A stretch of DNA of 64,000 nt from Vespa crabro (lineage: Eukaryota; Arthropoda; Insecta; Hymenoptera; Vespidae). The notes under the pieces were generated by a model. That model was not told the DNA's origin. It made no database searches and was given only the letters and a program-made list of their open reading frames with translations. Both the position numbers and the translations under genes were made by a program. Below are positions 1 to 12,787 of this stretch, in pieces; position 1 is the first letter of the stretch; each line of letters starts with the position of its first letter. The stretch is from contig NC_060978.1 in NCBI RefSeq assembly GCF_910589235.1, positions 1,671,587-1,735,586 of the forward strand, written 5' to 3'.

Positions 1-1641
1 GTGAAGGAAGCCTGTTAAAGCCAATATAAATCAATTAAAACAAAAACAATTTAAAAGAATATGTAGAGCATTAATTAACAAAGGATCTGTTTTTGTTACA
101 AGCTTCAATAATAAAATTGTTATATAGTCCAAATATATAGATATATTAATTGTGGTATCATTCATATTATTCATAACTGTTTGATGATATAATTTGAAAA
201 ATATAACAGAAAACATGTAACAACCGAAGCTGGAATAACAGTTTATTATATAGACAATAATATACTTCATTGTTCTAACAACATAAGATTTTTACTAACA
301 ATATAAGCAATACAAATAAGAATATATAACAAAATTTATATACATTTACCCATTATAACATACATTTAACCAGTATAACATACTAAAACTATTAACTTAA
401 ATTAAATTAATATTAAGCAATAGAATTAAAGATACAAATTAATATAATTGTATTTAACATAAAATAAAGAGAAATTACTTTTTATATATTATTTCTTAAG
501 ATATTATTTGTAAAAAGATAATTGATAAATTTTACACGAGAGAAAGTGAATAGTCATAACAAGAATAGGTTAACGAGAAACGCGACAGCATCGTTAAAAA
601 AATGTACAATATGGCTGTCCAATATATGAGAAACTGTGGTAACAACAATATATACCAAACTACACTTAGATACAGACTATTCTTCAGTTATATAAATTGT
701 GCAGCTAATCCTTATTCAAATTAGAATGTATAATCGCGTTAACGCTATATACCAATAAAAAAGAACCGAAACGGTAGAGAGTTCTAAGAAAAATCTATAA
801 GAACGTTAGTAGGAGCATGCAACAAAACAAATCAGTCGGGATATATAAACCAGAATCCCCATAAAAATAACTTTGAAATTAAAGCTCTACTTGCGCGGCA
901 TTTATCGTAATCACGTGTTCAAAGCGTACCAGCCGACAGGTTAACCGAAGAATTTGTGACGTGTGTGCGACGCAGACAATTTTTTTGTTAATTGAAAAAT
1001 GGTGAAATCTTTGTGGGAGACGCTGTCGGCGTGAGTACCATCACCCCCCAGGAACGCCTTGAACACAAGTATCACGTTTCTTCTTAGTTTATGAAACCAA
1101 AGTAGCATGAATCGACGAATATCAAAACGGCTTGCTCGACGATTGATTTTAATATAAAATATTTCACTCACAATTACAAGCCTCAGATGACTCCTCTTAT
1201 AAATTCGCGTCGGTTTCGGGAAGAATCCCTTAAGAAAACATTCATCCGTCGAGATTTGCACTAGCTAGGGGAGCTGAAACGGAAGGGTGGGGGTAGTAAG
1301 ACTGGGGGTAGCTTAGTGGAACACTAGCGCACCTTTTGACATTATCGCTAACTACTTCCTACACGCGATGCATAGTTACTAAAATTTTGATGAAGCATAA
1401 TATTTCCAAAGGATAAAATATTCTTTCGTCATTCGTATCTAACATAATGATTATACAATGATAAAATTTTACAAATGTCCAACTAGATCGATACATTAAA
1501 GTAAAATGATAAAGCTCGTTAAATTTTATTTACGTACAGTGCGCATCCATCATTGCGCAGAACAATAATCAAAATAATTTTAAGAAATTTAGAAAGGAGT
1601 ATCTCTCTCTTTCTTTCTCTCTCTCTCTCTCTTTCTGTCTG

Positions 1642-1690
<49 letters not shown>

Positions 1691-2040
1691 CTCTCTAATT
1701 AAAATATATTGACACATCTTTCTTATCTATTTTATGTAGTTATGAAAAATAATTAATATATATTTTTACATTTGGTCGACAATAAATTATATTGCAATAC
1801 TATATAATATTATATATGGACATTATAAACAATATTTGTTGCGCAAAGATATCAATTTGAAATTTACCAATGAAAAATCTTATTAAACAGTTATGGAAAA
1901 TACGTTAATTTTTGAATGTATATATAATATAGTCAAATAATATATTATATATACCTGTATTATTATTTATAAATTGAAATATAATTTTGTTAAGTCATAA
2001 CAAATGATAAAAAGTTAATTCTTCTAACTATAATATTATT
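1..2040. other. Upstream intergenic region, no recognised gene
   Basis: I see no recognisable coding exon here. The first 750 bases are AT-rich with only short open frames. Between about 780 and 1350 the base composition becomes GC- and CpG-richer, which in this genome usually marks a promoter or 5' leader. A minus-strand open frame of 106 codons (941-1261) crosses it but has no similarity I recognise. On the plus strand, an ATG at 999 opens a 32-nt frame ending at a strong GTGAGT donor at 1031. A CT-rich microsatellite lies at 1602-1697. Confidence 0.4.
1602..1697. repeat. (CT)n microsatellite
   Basis: About 95 bases of CT dinucleotides with a few TTTCT and GTCT interruptions, read directly from the sequence. 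Confidence 0.95.
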
Positions 2041-2074
2041 TATTACTGAATATGTAAATGAAAAAATATATGGA

Positions 2075-2171
2075 CCAATCAGAATGAACTTCGTCACTTT
2101 TAATTGGACATTTGTGCATTTATCTACGTTTAACCAATCTTCTTGTTCAAAAATTGTTTATTTCTGATTGG
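2075..2171. promoter_or_regulatory. Cluster of four CCAAT boxes
   Basis: CCAAT pentamers occur at 2075-2079 (plus), 2103-2107 (inverted, ATTGG), 2134-2138 (plus) and 2167-2171 (inverted). Start-to-start spacing is 28, 31 and 33 bases, close to three helical turns. This is the arrangement expected for multiple NF-Y complexes on one DNA face. The cluster sits about 50 bases upstream of a TATA box and 260 bases upstream of the RPB9 start codon, so it probably drives RPB9. The sites are seen directly; NF-Y binding is inferred. Confidence 0.5.
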
Positions 2172-2216
2172 TCATGAAAATTAATTAAATCTGAAAAAAG
2201 AGCTATATTAAAATCA

Positions 2217-2224
2217 TATAAAAG
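2217..2224 (+). promoter_or_regulatory. TATA box, putative RPB9 promoter
   Basis: The octamer TATAAAAG lies 217 bases before the RPB9 ATG and just downstream of the CCAAT cluster. Transcription would start near 2245-2250, giving a 5' leader of roughly 185 nt. No splice signal is needed between this point and the ATG. Confidence 0.45.
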
Positions 2225-2433
2225 GAACAGAAAACTGAAGCAAACTGAAGCAGACATAAACTTACCAAACGAATAGATGCCATCTAGTAATCAAATTGTT
2301 TAATCTTATAACGAACTTTTATGAATACGAATGAAACGTGCAACTAAATTTTATGTTTCATGTAAAGTGCGAATGAAGTGAAACTGTTAAGAAATATCTT
2401 TATTATTCTATTTCATAAAACATTTCGATAGTG

Positions 2434-3001
2434 ATGTCAAAAATGACGGGATACGATACGCACGATGATGGTCCTGGATTTGTTGGTATTAGATTTTGTC
2501 AAGAATGTAATAATATGTTATATCCAAAGGAAGATAAGGAAAACAAAGTGCTTATGTATGCGGTTAGTATTTGTTAATTAAAAATTCAATAATATTGTAT
2601 CATTAAAGAACTGATGGAGAACTTAACCTTAAAAAAATTATATTTACAGTGCAGGAATTGTGATTTTAAACAATTAGCTGATAGTAATTGTATATATGTA
2701 AACAAAATTATGCACGAAATTGAGTATGTATTAACCCGTATCAATAATACACGATTATATTACATTATCTATTATCTCATAAATTTGTTAAATTGTCATT
2801 TTTAACCTTAGTGAACTGACACACATCGTTGCTGATGTTATATCTGATCCTACTTTACCAAGAACAGAGGACCATCCCTGTCCTAAATGTAATCACAGAG
2901 AAGCTGTATTTTTCCAAGCTCAAACCAGGAGAGCAGAAGAAGAAATGAGATTATATTATGTATGTACAAATCAACATTGTTCACATAGGTGGACAGAATA
3001 A
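2434..3001 (+). CDS. RpII15: DNA-directed RNA polymerase II subunit RPB9
   Basis: Three coding exons, 2434-2562, 2650-2723 and 2812-3001, join through GT-AG introns to give 130 aa, against 129 aa for the fly protein. RPB9 is the small zinc-ribbon subunit on the rim of RNA polymerase II. It contributes to start-site selection, transcript cleavage with TFIIS and fidelity, and acts in the nucleus. The N-terminal zinc ribbon has the cysteine pairs CQEC (22-25) and CRNC (44-47). The C-terminal TFIIS-like ribbon has CPKC (91-94) and CTNQHC (119-124), and the family-diagnostic tail HRWTE ends the protein. The QTRRAEEEMRLYYVC block at 105-119 is nearly invariant in animals. The start is the first ATG in frame. 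The second intron is only 88 nt. Confidence 0.97.
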
Positions 3002-3073
3002 ATTTAATAATTTGCGCTACGAATCTATTTAATAAGTATATTTTTATATGATTTAAAATAATATACTATTATA

Positions 3074-3079
3074 AATAAA
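3074..3079 (+). terminator. Polyadenylation signal of RPB9
   Basis: AATAAA lies 73 nt after the RPB9 stop codon and before the piggyBac element begins at 3163, so it is a suitable cleavage signal for a short 3' UTR. Confidence 0.5.
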
Positions 3080-3162
3080 ATTCATGTAAATATGTATAAA
3101 TTTAAATTTAATATTTTTAAAAACAACTCATAAATTTATAATTATTTTTGTTCTTTCCTTAA

Positions 3163-5324
3163 CACTTTCACGGTTAGATGTTTGCGGTTTTCATTATTCG
3201 CGATTATTGTGATAACACTGACTGTCATAATAAATTATTAAAACTGTTATTATATAAATCTTAACAGATAATAATAATACTTTTTTATCATTAATAAATA
3301 TTTTTTATTAATTTAATACTTTAGTAATATATGATATTTTTCAAAACATTTACCTCCATGAAGTGGAATGTTACAAAAAAAACATATGTATGCTGTTGAA
3401 CTTCTTTTTTTTTTGCTGCACTGTATACTCTGCAGGCATTTCTAAGATTTTTTATGGCACCTTGTCCTATTATTTTACTTATTTTATTGCTTCCTCATAT
3501 TAGCAAACAACCTATCTTGTGGATAGTATTTTATAACTCTTTTTGTGTATGAAGTAACTATTCTAAAATTGAATTTAATGGACGATATATATATATATAT
3601 ATTCTATAGTATGTCTCTATAGACATTTGACTTACTCATTTGTGACTCATCTATTTCTGGACTAAAGTTCAGTAATTTGTGAGCAATTTCTAATAGAAAC
3701 TTTTTGATAATTATCTTATTTTCCAATTCTTTCTTATAAATGTGATAAGCATTAAATAATGCACAGTTTATTAAATATAATACTAATCTTTTTGTCTATT
3801 TTTTTGTTTTACGTAAAATTGAATTGAGTACGAGAAATCTTGGTCAGTCCAATCCATTCCTTTTATATATTTTTTATATTCTATTAGTTGGCTTTTTTAT
3901 TCTTTTGTTTGTTTTATGACATATACTTTCAAATCATAGTTGCAAAATGAATGGTCAATATCATATATAAAAGTTTCTTTTTTCTCTTCAATGCTTGAAC
4001 CATAACATTATTCTTTTTATAAAATTTTGCTTTATTTTCATTTAAATTAAATTTTTTTAAATAATCTGACACACTTCTACTTCTTTTTAAAGTTCCACAA
4101 AATACTTTTTTATTATGCAATAATTTCTGTGCAACTTTAATACTATTATAATAATTGTCCATATGATAATATGATATCACAAAATTTAGAAAAGAATTTA
4201 CATTTACTTTTTTATACACAACACATTTCTAAATTGCAAATGTATTCCATGATACTTTCACAGATCATACTTTAACCAATAACCCACATTTTATAATTTT
4301 TATAAGATTGTATTTGTAAAATAATAGTTCTTCTCTCTATAATATAATGCTTTTATCAAGGAACAATTCTCTCTCTGATTTGTATACTATTAAAAACTTA
4401 TCTTTCAAATATAAAATTATAAGTTTAATTTTATTTGAGTCTATTTTTACACTTTTAATTATTACTAAAATGTCAATATCAACATATCTGTTGAAATCAT
4501 TGTTTGATTATTGCATTGCCAAAAATTCAAGTATAAAGTAATGGATTGGTAGACAAATATAATATTTTCTTTTAACTTCTACACAAATCTCATTGGAATG
4601 ATAAGACCAATAAATTTTTTTTCATTTCAATAATACTTATATCAGTCCATACTTTATTTCTATTCATATTATTATTTGAATCGTTTTGATAATAATTCCT
4701 ATTTGATTCCTTAATGAGTATGTCTATAAAATCTATCTCTAATAATGAGAGCTAAATATGACTTTATATCTGTTAAATCAACAGATGTTGTCTTTACATC
4801 TGATTCCCTTAAAAAAAAAAAAAAATCATTTTTCATGCATTCGCTATTCTCGTCAAAATCATTGTCATTAGAATTTTCGTCATCGAAAAAGTTTCGCAAA
4901 GAAACTCATCGAACGATATTAACATAAATATCACTTTCACTATCTTCGTCATTACGATTTAACGTTTTATCACTATCACTATCAATATCAATATATCTGA
5001 TAATAGGTCAGCATATACTTTTCTCATTCTTGCCATTCCAATGTATTCTAATATGTCAGGTTTTTATGAATGTCAATTTTGTAAACAATGAGTAATAATA
5101 TTCTTTATACAGTTTGATATGAATTGTATAAATCATTTCTTTCAACTAAGAAGAAGATTCAAATGTTTACTATTAATGATGGATTTTGTTAATCCTATGT
5201 TGTCGTCCTTTACTCTAAATAAACATAAGATATCAAATTCGATACAAAGCTGTTATGAATCATACAGACGTGAGATACCGTAAGCGACTGATCACATTAT
5301 AACATAATAACGGCCGTGAAAGCA
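3163..5324 (-). mobile_element. piggyBac-type DNA transposon, decayed copy with TIRs and TTAA sites
   Basis: The element is bounded by TTAA on both sides (3159-3162 and 5325-5328), the target duplication used by piggyBac transposases. Left end CACTTTCACGG and right end (reverse complement) TGCTTTCACGG match at 9 of 11 positions, and only the three outermost bases differ. The 2.16 kb interior encodes piggyBac transposase fragments on the minus strand, now broken. It lies between RPB9 and CLPTM1 and touches no exon. Superfamily assignment is firm. The family within piggyBac is not determined. Confidence 0.88.
3340..5040 (-). pseudogene. Degenerate piggyBac transposase (DDE_Tnp_1_7 type)
   Basis: Reading the minus strand from about 5036, the frame starts MARMRKVYADL and soon shifts to an acidic Asp/Ser-rich stretch typical of piggyBac N-termini (to about 4711). 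Frameshifts and stops then interrupt the central part, where LSTNPLLYT (about 4560-4540) matches the WSTDPL motif region. The longest intact piece (3929-4219) contains HMDNYYNSIKVAQKLL followed by CGTLKRSR, the core around the second catalytic aspartate of the family. Downstream, near 3340-3450, a Cys-containing tail resembles the C-terminal zinc-binding domain. Multiple frameshifts and in-frame stops mean no functional transposase can be made. Confidence 0.82.
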
Positions 5325-5328
5325 TTAA

Positions 5329-6418
5329 GTTTTTCTTTAACATATTAAAAATCTTCGAAATTTTGAGAAAAACATTATAAGAGATTTGTTTTATCACATA
5401 TATAACATAATATAATCATTTTTCCATCTTTCTTATTTCTTAAAACGTTTTATGTCTTCTTCGAACATTTTATTATCTTTAGAAATACTTTTAAACTCGT
5501 ATATATGTATATCGTATATATATTGAAAATACAAAATATAAAAAATATAATCTATATGTTTTTAATTGGAAAAATTGATTTAAATGTTTAATCAGAAATA
5601 TTAAAAAATTATAGAGAAAGGAATTAAATAATTATATGAGCATATGTACATGTAAATGAATTTTTGTAAAATATAAATAAAATAAGATACTAAATATTAA
5701 AAGATGCCAACATTTATACATTGTGATAGTTGGTAACAAAAATATGAAATAAAAACCAAAAATTATACCTATATAGGTACAAACATTATATAATGCCGTC
5801 ACTAAATAACCAACAATATGTCGTAATATAAATGGAAAAAAGAAAAAAAAAAAAAAAAAATAAAATAAATAAATAAATAAGTGTACAATGTTTTTTATAT
5901 ATTCGTATTTATACAAATGTATTTAAAAAAAAAAAAATAAAAAATTATATACATATATATATATATGTATACGCGATAAACAAACCAAATATTGGTTTTG
6001 CAATAGCATAAAGTTCTGTTAGTAATAATACTTTATACAGTTCAGGTCTAACAACATTAGATTGTTAAATAGAGACAAATAATTTAAAGCAAATATTAGT
6101 GATAAATAAATAATTTTATGATGAAGGTTTGCTAACATGTATTAAAGCATTATTTAGTATTTAGTATTTTGTTATGCTTCCGTGATCATATATTCGATAT
6201 AAAATTAATGTTACGTTAAAATAATATACTTATCTTGTCTGTGTGACACATTGACGACATTTTTGACTCAGCATATTTTATACAAATATGTGTATGCGTG
6301 TATATGTGTATTTGTGTGCTAAGTTTAGTACGGAAAACTAATACCAGATAGCAGTAGTATACAAATCATAGATTTATGCAGAAGGAAGATTCTAATCTTC
6401 ATTAAGACTTTATCTGCG
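5329..6418. other. Intergenic, AT-rich; CLPTM1 upstream region
   Basis: No coding signal. The stretch contains poly-A runs (5840-5860, 5924-5937) and short AT repeats. An AP-1-like TGACTCA at 6264-6270 lies 150 nt before the CLPTM1 start codon. The promoter is probably within 6180-6400, but no TATA box stands out. Confidence 0.35.
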
Positions 6419-8984
6419 ATGGTGGGTAATATCGATGACGATTGTGATCAGCTAGAAGTAGATGTTAAAAAAAAGATGGATAATGATCAGCAAAATGGTG
6501 ATGTAGTTTCAACCGAATCAAATAATGAAGAAAGAGATGTATGTTAAAAATTTATCAAATATATATTATTATTACATTCAAATAATATTAAAGTCATTGT
6601 CATTTGACGACGTCATATTATGGATATTTATCAAAAAATTGTATTTAGAATGAGAATATCTATTGTCTGTAAAATGTATAATATATTAATCAGAATTAAA
6701 AGAACTATTATTTATTATATATGAAAATAATATGCTTTAAATTTATTATATGATTGTAATTATAGAAAAATCTTATTCTTTTCTTTCTTCTTATATACAT
6801 ATATATTTTTATTACAGATAATAGAAAAGATAATAATTCTGAATTTTATATTTTTCACAGATCAATGCGGAGGTAGAAGAAGAAAGAAAGAAATATCAAC
6901 CTACCCGTTTAGAATCCTTTTTTGCAATATTAAAATCTTTAATCATTAGAGCACTGATTGTTTATTTCATCAGTTTTCTATTAAAGCGTAATCAACCAGA
7001 CAATAATTCTGCATCACTTAATAATGGCAATAATGTTCCAAAATTACAAGCCGTAAATATATTTGAGAATGGAACATCATTTGATCTACATATTTATTTG
7101 TCCGAAGCTGAAGATTTTAAATTTGATGATCCAAAAGCATTAATATGGCTAGAACAAGGATTGATTTATGGAGATTGGTATAGTGGACAAAATAATGATG
7201 GTTCTAGAAATCTGCATTATACTTTTACTCCATCAGATAAACTACAAAATAATGGTTCTATTTATCTTCATGTATATATCACTAAAACTGGTAAATCTCC
7301 AAATCCTAAAGCCGGCAAAAATGTTTATGCCGGTGATCATATGTCGTATAGAAAAAAGATGTTAAATAAATTTAAAAAAATTAAATATCAAAAAAGACAT
7401 AATTTATTAACTGGCGAAACAACAGCAACTAAAGAAGAAATACAAGTAAGTAAATAGATTTCTTCCAATGTTTAATGAGTATTATGAACATAGAAAAGAT
7501 AAAATTTTTAATATAAATTTTTATCTTGATAGAAAGCAGAGATAATGGATCAAGAATATGTCTCACATTGGCATCCAAATTTAACTGTTAATTTAGTGAC
7601 TGACCAAACAAATTGGATGTATGGACAAGTACCACAACCTTTAGATGAATGTGAGTAATATTTATAAATTATGATATAATAGAAAAACAAACAATTATGA
7701 ATATCACTAAAATTAATTTGTGAATAATATATGTAGATATAAATTTCCTGCCTGGAAAATCATATTATACACCAGTTATATATATGAATGATTTTTGGAA
7801 TATGCAACGTGATTATCAACCATTAAACAATAGTGTAAAAGAATTAGAGCTTAGATTGCTATATCAACCTCTTTCATTATTCAAATGGCAAATCTATGCA
7901 GCTCAATCTATAAGGAACAAATGGTCTTCTTCAGTTTTAGGTATGCAATAATATAAGCATTGTGAAAATTTTTAATTAAATCTGAAAAAATACTCTGAAT
8001 TACTTTTTTATTTTTTTAGGAGATACGTCTGACGAAGATGATACGGATCAGGACACTTTGAAAGAAACATTATTAGAAACAAATCCTTATTTGTTGGGAT
8101 TGACTATAATTGTATCAATTTTACATAGTGTATTTGAATTTTTAGCATTTAAAAATGGTGAGTTAATATCAATCTACATATTTTATACTTATGATTTATT
8201 AATTCTAATTTATCTATTTCTAGATATTCAATTTTGGAATAATCGTAAATCTTTGGAAGGATTATCAGTACGATCTGTCTTTTTCAATGTTTTTCAATCA
8301 CTTGTTATTCTACTTTATGTGTTAGATAATGAAACAAATACAGTAGTTCGTATTAGTTGTGCTATAGGTTTGTGTATTGAAATATGGAAAATTAACAAAG
8401 TCATAGATATTACTGTTGATAGAGAATCAAGAATATTTAATGTCTTTCCGAAAATATCCTTCCATGATAAAGGTTCATATGTGGAATCTTCCACGAAAGA
8501 GTACGATAGGCATGCATTTAAATATCTGTCATGGGCTCTTTTTCCACTCATAGGAGGTTATGCAATTTATTCTTTAATGTATCTAGAACATAAGGGATGG
8601 TATTCTTGGATACTGAATATGTTATATGGATTTTTATTAACTTTTGGCTTTATCATGATGACACCACAATTATTTATAAATTATAAACTTAAAAGTGTGG
8701 CCCATCTTCCTTGGCGTATGATGTCATATAAATTCCTTAATACTTTCATTGATGATATCTTTGCATTTGTAATAAAAATGCCAACACTTTATAGAATTGG
8801 TTGCTTCCGGGATGATATAGTTTTCTTTATATTTTTATATCAGAGATGGATATATAAGACTGATCATTCAAGAGTAAATGAATTTGGTTTTTCAGGTGAA
8901 ATGGAAGCTCAATTAGTTAATGATAAAAAACAACGATCTATCAAAGATCGTTCAAAAGATGAATTAAGTAAAAAAGATAAATAA
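6419..8984 (+). CDS. CLPTM1: Cleft lip and palate transmembrane protein 1 homolog (CLPTM1)
   Basis: Six coding exons: 6419-6538, 6861-7445, 7533-7650, 7737-7940, 8020-8157 and 8224-8984. They give 641 aa, against 669 in human. CLPTM1 is a multipass membrane protein of the ER/Golgi; the vertebrate protein retains GABA-A receptors inside the cell. The N-terminus is acidic and cytosolic, followed by a transmembrane helix at about 64-81 (SLIIRALIVYFISFLL) and a large lumenal domain. The C-terminal half holds several helices. Family hallmarks are SVFEFLAFKNDIQFW across the last splice junction, LEHKGWYSW, GFLLTFGFIMMTPQLFINYK and the conserved TFIDDIFAFVIKMP. The C-terminus is charged (KDELSKKDK). 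Intron 5 is only 66 nt and stop-free, so a naive frame reads through it; the conserved KN-DIQFW junction shows it is spliced. Confidence 0.96.
8158..8223 (+). other. 66-nt in-frame intron of CLPTM1
   Basis: Donor GTGAGT, acceptor TTTCTAG, length divisible by three, no stop codon. If retained it would insert 22 mostly hydrophobic residues at a point that is otherwise strictly conserved in CLPTM1. Confidence 0.85.
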
Positions 8985-9318
8985 TGCTTGATTTAGAGTT
9001 AGTATAAAATATGTTATCTTATAAGTTAACACTCAATTAAAAAAATTTACTAGTACTAATGTACATAAACACATACGTAAATGTATCTACCTGAGTTATA
9101 TACATTTTTGTGTGTATGCAATATATTCAATTAGTTTCAATCTTTAGATGATTACAGGAGCCTCGCAAATTTTAAAAATTGTTATTTAATGTTATTTGGT
9201 ATATGTATTGAAGAAGTAATGGTAATATTTTCATACATTTGTAAAAACCTTTTTTTCCCCCAGAACTAATTGACATTTTTTTTTTATTTGTACTGTGGAG
9301 CTATGCGTAATACATTGC

Positions 9319-9324
9319 AATAAA
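9319..9324 (+). terminator. Polyadenylation signal, likely CLPTM1
   Basis: A canonical AATAAA 335 nt after the CLPTM1 stop. Other, weaker candidates exist downstream. Confidence 0.35.
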
Positions 9325-10270
9325 ATTGAAATTTGTATATTGGTAATTTATTTTGTATGACTATTTCTATAAGAAATACTTTATATATGACATTACTTTT
9401 ATGATCCTAACACTTCTTATAACTTCATAAGATATAAATCCATTTTTATTGTTTCCTTTTTTTTTTTTTTTCAAATATATCTACTAGTATATTATAATTT
9501 ATATAGTTTTTATGTAGATGTAAGAAGTGTAGGTAATATAATGAATATATTTTGTAATAATGTTACAAAATATTCTGATTAAATTATTTTCTAAGATTAT
9601 TCAAAAAAAAAAAAAAAAAAGAAAGAAAAAAAAGAAAGAAAAAAAAAGAAAAAAACAATTTGATGTTATATTTATTATTTTGCAAGTCATATCTCCACAA
9701 GAAACATATAAGAAACACATACAAGAAACATATGTGTACATATACATACACATAAATAAACCTATAAATATAACTTCTTCATATTCAAAAAATATGTATT
9801 TTTAAAAAAGAATGTTTACCTTCATTTTTTTTTTTTTTTCATTTATATACGATTATATTGTAATATATTCGTGCAAAAAATATTCAGTATTTGATAAACA
9901 ATTGCGCCGTGTCCATTATGCAAATTTGTTAAATTGTTAGCAGTCTTAGATTTAATTATAATTATTGTCTTTAATAAATCAAAATCATGATGTACTTTCT
10001 GCTTTTGTGGCTCCTTTATAGACAATTGAAAGAAGTATTTATTGTAATTATTAAATTTATTAATCCTTTATTTCTTATAAGTTTTAGAAGTATTAAAAGT
10101 ATTAATAGTTTTCTTATAAACCAAATACTATGCGGTTTATTATATTTTTTTACTATTGTAAGATGCAAAGATTAATGAAGTATCAATTTACAATGTGGAA
10201 TAGATAAGCAAAATAAAGTATTTTTTGTATTCACTATGATTATGTGATTATAAGTAAATTCAAGGAACTA

Positions 10271-10298
10271 AATATATATATATATATATATATATACA

Positions 10299-10334
<36 letters not shown>

Positions 10335-10338
10335 TATT
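10271..10338. repeat. (TA)n(CATA)n microsatellite
   Basis: An uninterrupted TA run followed by CATA tetramers and another TA run, directly visible. Confidence 0.95.
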
Positions 10339-11849
10339 TCAATTTACATCGAACGTGAAAATAGTGTAATAGATAGTTATTTAATAGATGAAAAAATTGA
10401 AATGAGAAATTAGACGATATATATAATGAACTATAACTGTTTCATAAAATATAGAATTTTGAAATTACACATCACGCGATCGTATATATATTTTCGTGCA
10501 ATGCACTAGTCATGCGTTTTTTTTTATGTATGTGTGTTTTTATGATACGTAGCACACACACATACAACACACATTTTACTTATAGTAACATATATATTAG
10601 TGTACAAGATTAATCGCACTTAAGATTAAATTGAATGTAATTGCATTTAATTGCACATTTAATCTAATCGTATCCTTGAAGGTAAGTGTAAAAAAAAAAT
10701 AGCAAGAAATGTTTGAATTAGTGTTAACAATTGTTTTATAATTTATGTTAAAAATGCTGACATTTACTCTCATATATTGTTTTTACATTATAAGTAAGTA
10801 TGCATTATTACATAATTATTAGCTTAATTAATGAACAAAACATAGACAAAAATAATATGTTCATTCGAACGAATTACACGTTCGTAGATGATTAATAAGT
10901 TGATAATTAATGCGATATTTATTACGAGAAAGCACTTTTTCCTTCTTCACATTATTATATATAGAATTATAGATAGTATATAAGTGCTTATTATTATAAA
11001 AAGTAATACACAAATTGTGTGTGTATGTGTGTGTGTGTGTGTGTTTTATCTTTCCTGTAACAATACATTCTAAATAAAGTACTTTCATCCTGAGTTTTAT
11101 ATACATATTTATCGAATTATTAAGGTAGACTAGGCCTGCTATTTCAAAACTGCATAATCAATGCATTATTTCTCATAAAGTATAAGTTAAATTGATATTC
11201 TTATTTCCTTGTTACAACTATTCGAATATGTAACTTCCTATTACATTATTATCATCATCATCATCATTATTGTTATTATTATCATCATGATAATTATCAA
11301 TATCGTTAAACAAATTGATCCATTTATGAAGATTTTTTTTTTCTGCTTGCACAAGGTATATGTAATGTAAAGTTCACGGTACATATAACTCATAATATAG
11401 AAATTGAAAATAAATATTCTGAAAATGATTTTATCTATTCACATAACAGAGGTTTCAATAAAATATAATGCAACATCACAGTCTGTGCTTCGAGTTCGAG
11501 CATAGATTTATCATTGTGGCAAGTTATGTTCATTTCTTGAATAAACCATAAATAAAGTTAATCACTACGGTCTTTACCCGTTTTGTTCGGTAACAAATTC
11601 AGATGTGATTTTTTTTTTTTTTTATGTTACATCTAATTCCTTATAATTATAATCTTATTTTAAATCATGAGGAAGATAACTATAATCACGTTTATACATT
11701 ACTTTAAGGCAGAATTTATTATACGTAGAACTATACTTTGCAATAAATTGACTTTTTTTTTATGTTAATGTTATGTAAAAAGGAATTGTTGTGTAATAAA
11801 AAATATTACCACGTTACATTACATGTGTGTATATGTATGTATGTATGTA

Positions 11850-11881
<32 letters not shown>

Positions 11882-12720
11882 ATATATATATATACACATG
11901 TATACATAAAATGTATAATAAACTTGTTAATACGAAAGTTTGCACAAAAGAATAATATATAATTACAATTACAATGTTTATGGAAGTAGGGGATATAATA
12001 AAATTATAATAAATATTTCTTTAATAATATTCATTCAATAAATATTGATTTAATTGATTTAATAAATTCATTAAATTTGTTAACAATAATTGCATTAAAA
12101 ATTTGTATCAAACATAGAAAGAACTATTTTATATTTATTGAAATAATGTTAAAAATTAATTCGATTCTAATCCCTCTAATTCACTTATAATTTAAAGAAT
12201 GTTATTTGAGGTATTTTAAATGCATTGTAATGTTTGTTATATCTAATCTCGTACATAAATGCTATATAGTAAATAATACGTAAATTATTCTGCAATAAAG
12301 AAATGTATAAATTTAATCTACAAAATTTAGCGCACATACAGGGTTTTTTTTTCAATAATTTCACAGGCTTACAAGAAAATAAACATTTTGTTTTGCATTG
12401 TTGTAGTTTTATATCCTTCCAATGCCACCTCTTTAAACTTGAACTGCACATATAACAAAGTATTTTAGTTTATTCATTTATTGCTAATATTTGAATAGTT
12501 TTGATAGAATGTGGCACTGGATGGATTTAATAGTAAATATATGCAAAGCATTCATCATTTATCAATCACACAAAATATAGTATAAAAGAAAATAGTTAAT
12601 CAATTTATAAGTGCAAATATGAACTATCACTGTTTGCATAGACAAAATTCGTTAGTAAATTAAAGTTTATTTGCCACAAAAGTATAGTTATAAGAGAATT
12701 ATATTGGTATCGATTCTAAT

Positions 12721-12723
<3 letters not shown>

Positions 12724-12785
<62 letters not shown>
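12724..12785. repeat. (AT)n microsatellite
   Basis: About 60 bases of pure AT dinucleotide, the longest AT run in the window. It lies in the probable 3' flank of the ABCC gene. Confidence 0.95.

Positions 12786-12787
<2 letters not shown>

Noticed and set aside
941..1261. 106-codon minus-strand open frame
   Set aside because: No similarity to any family I know, and it lies in a promoter-like block. A long frame in a GC-richer patch is not evidence enough.
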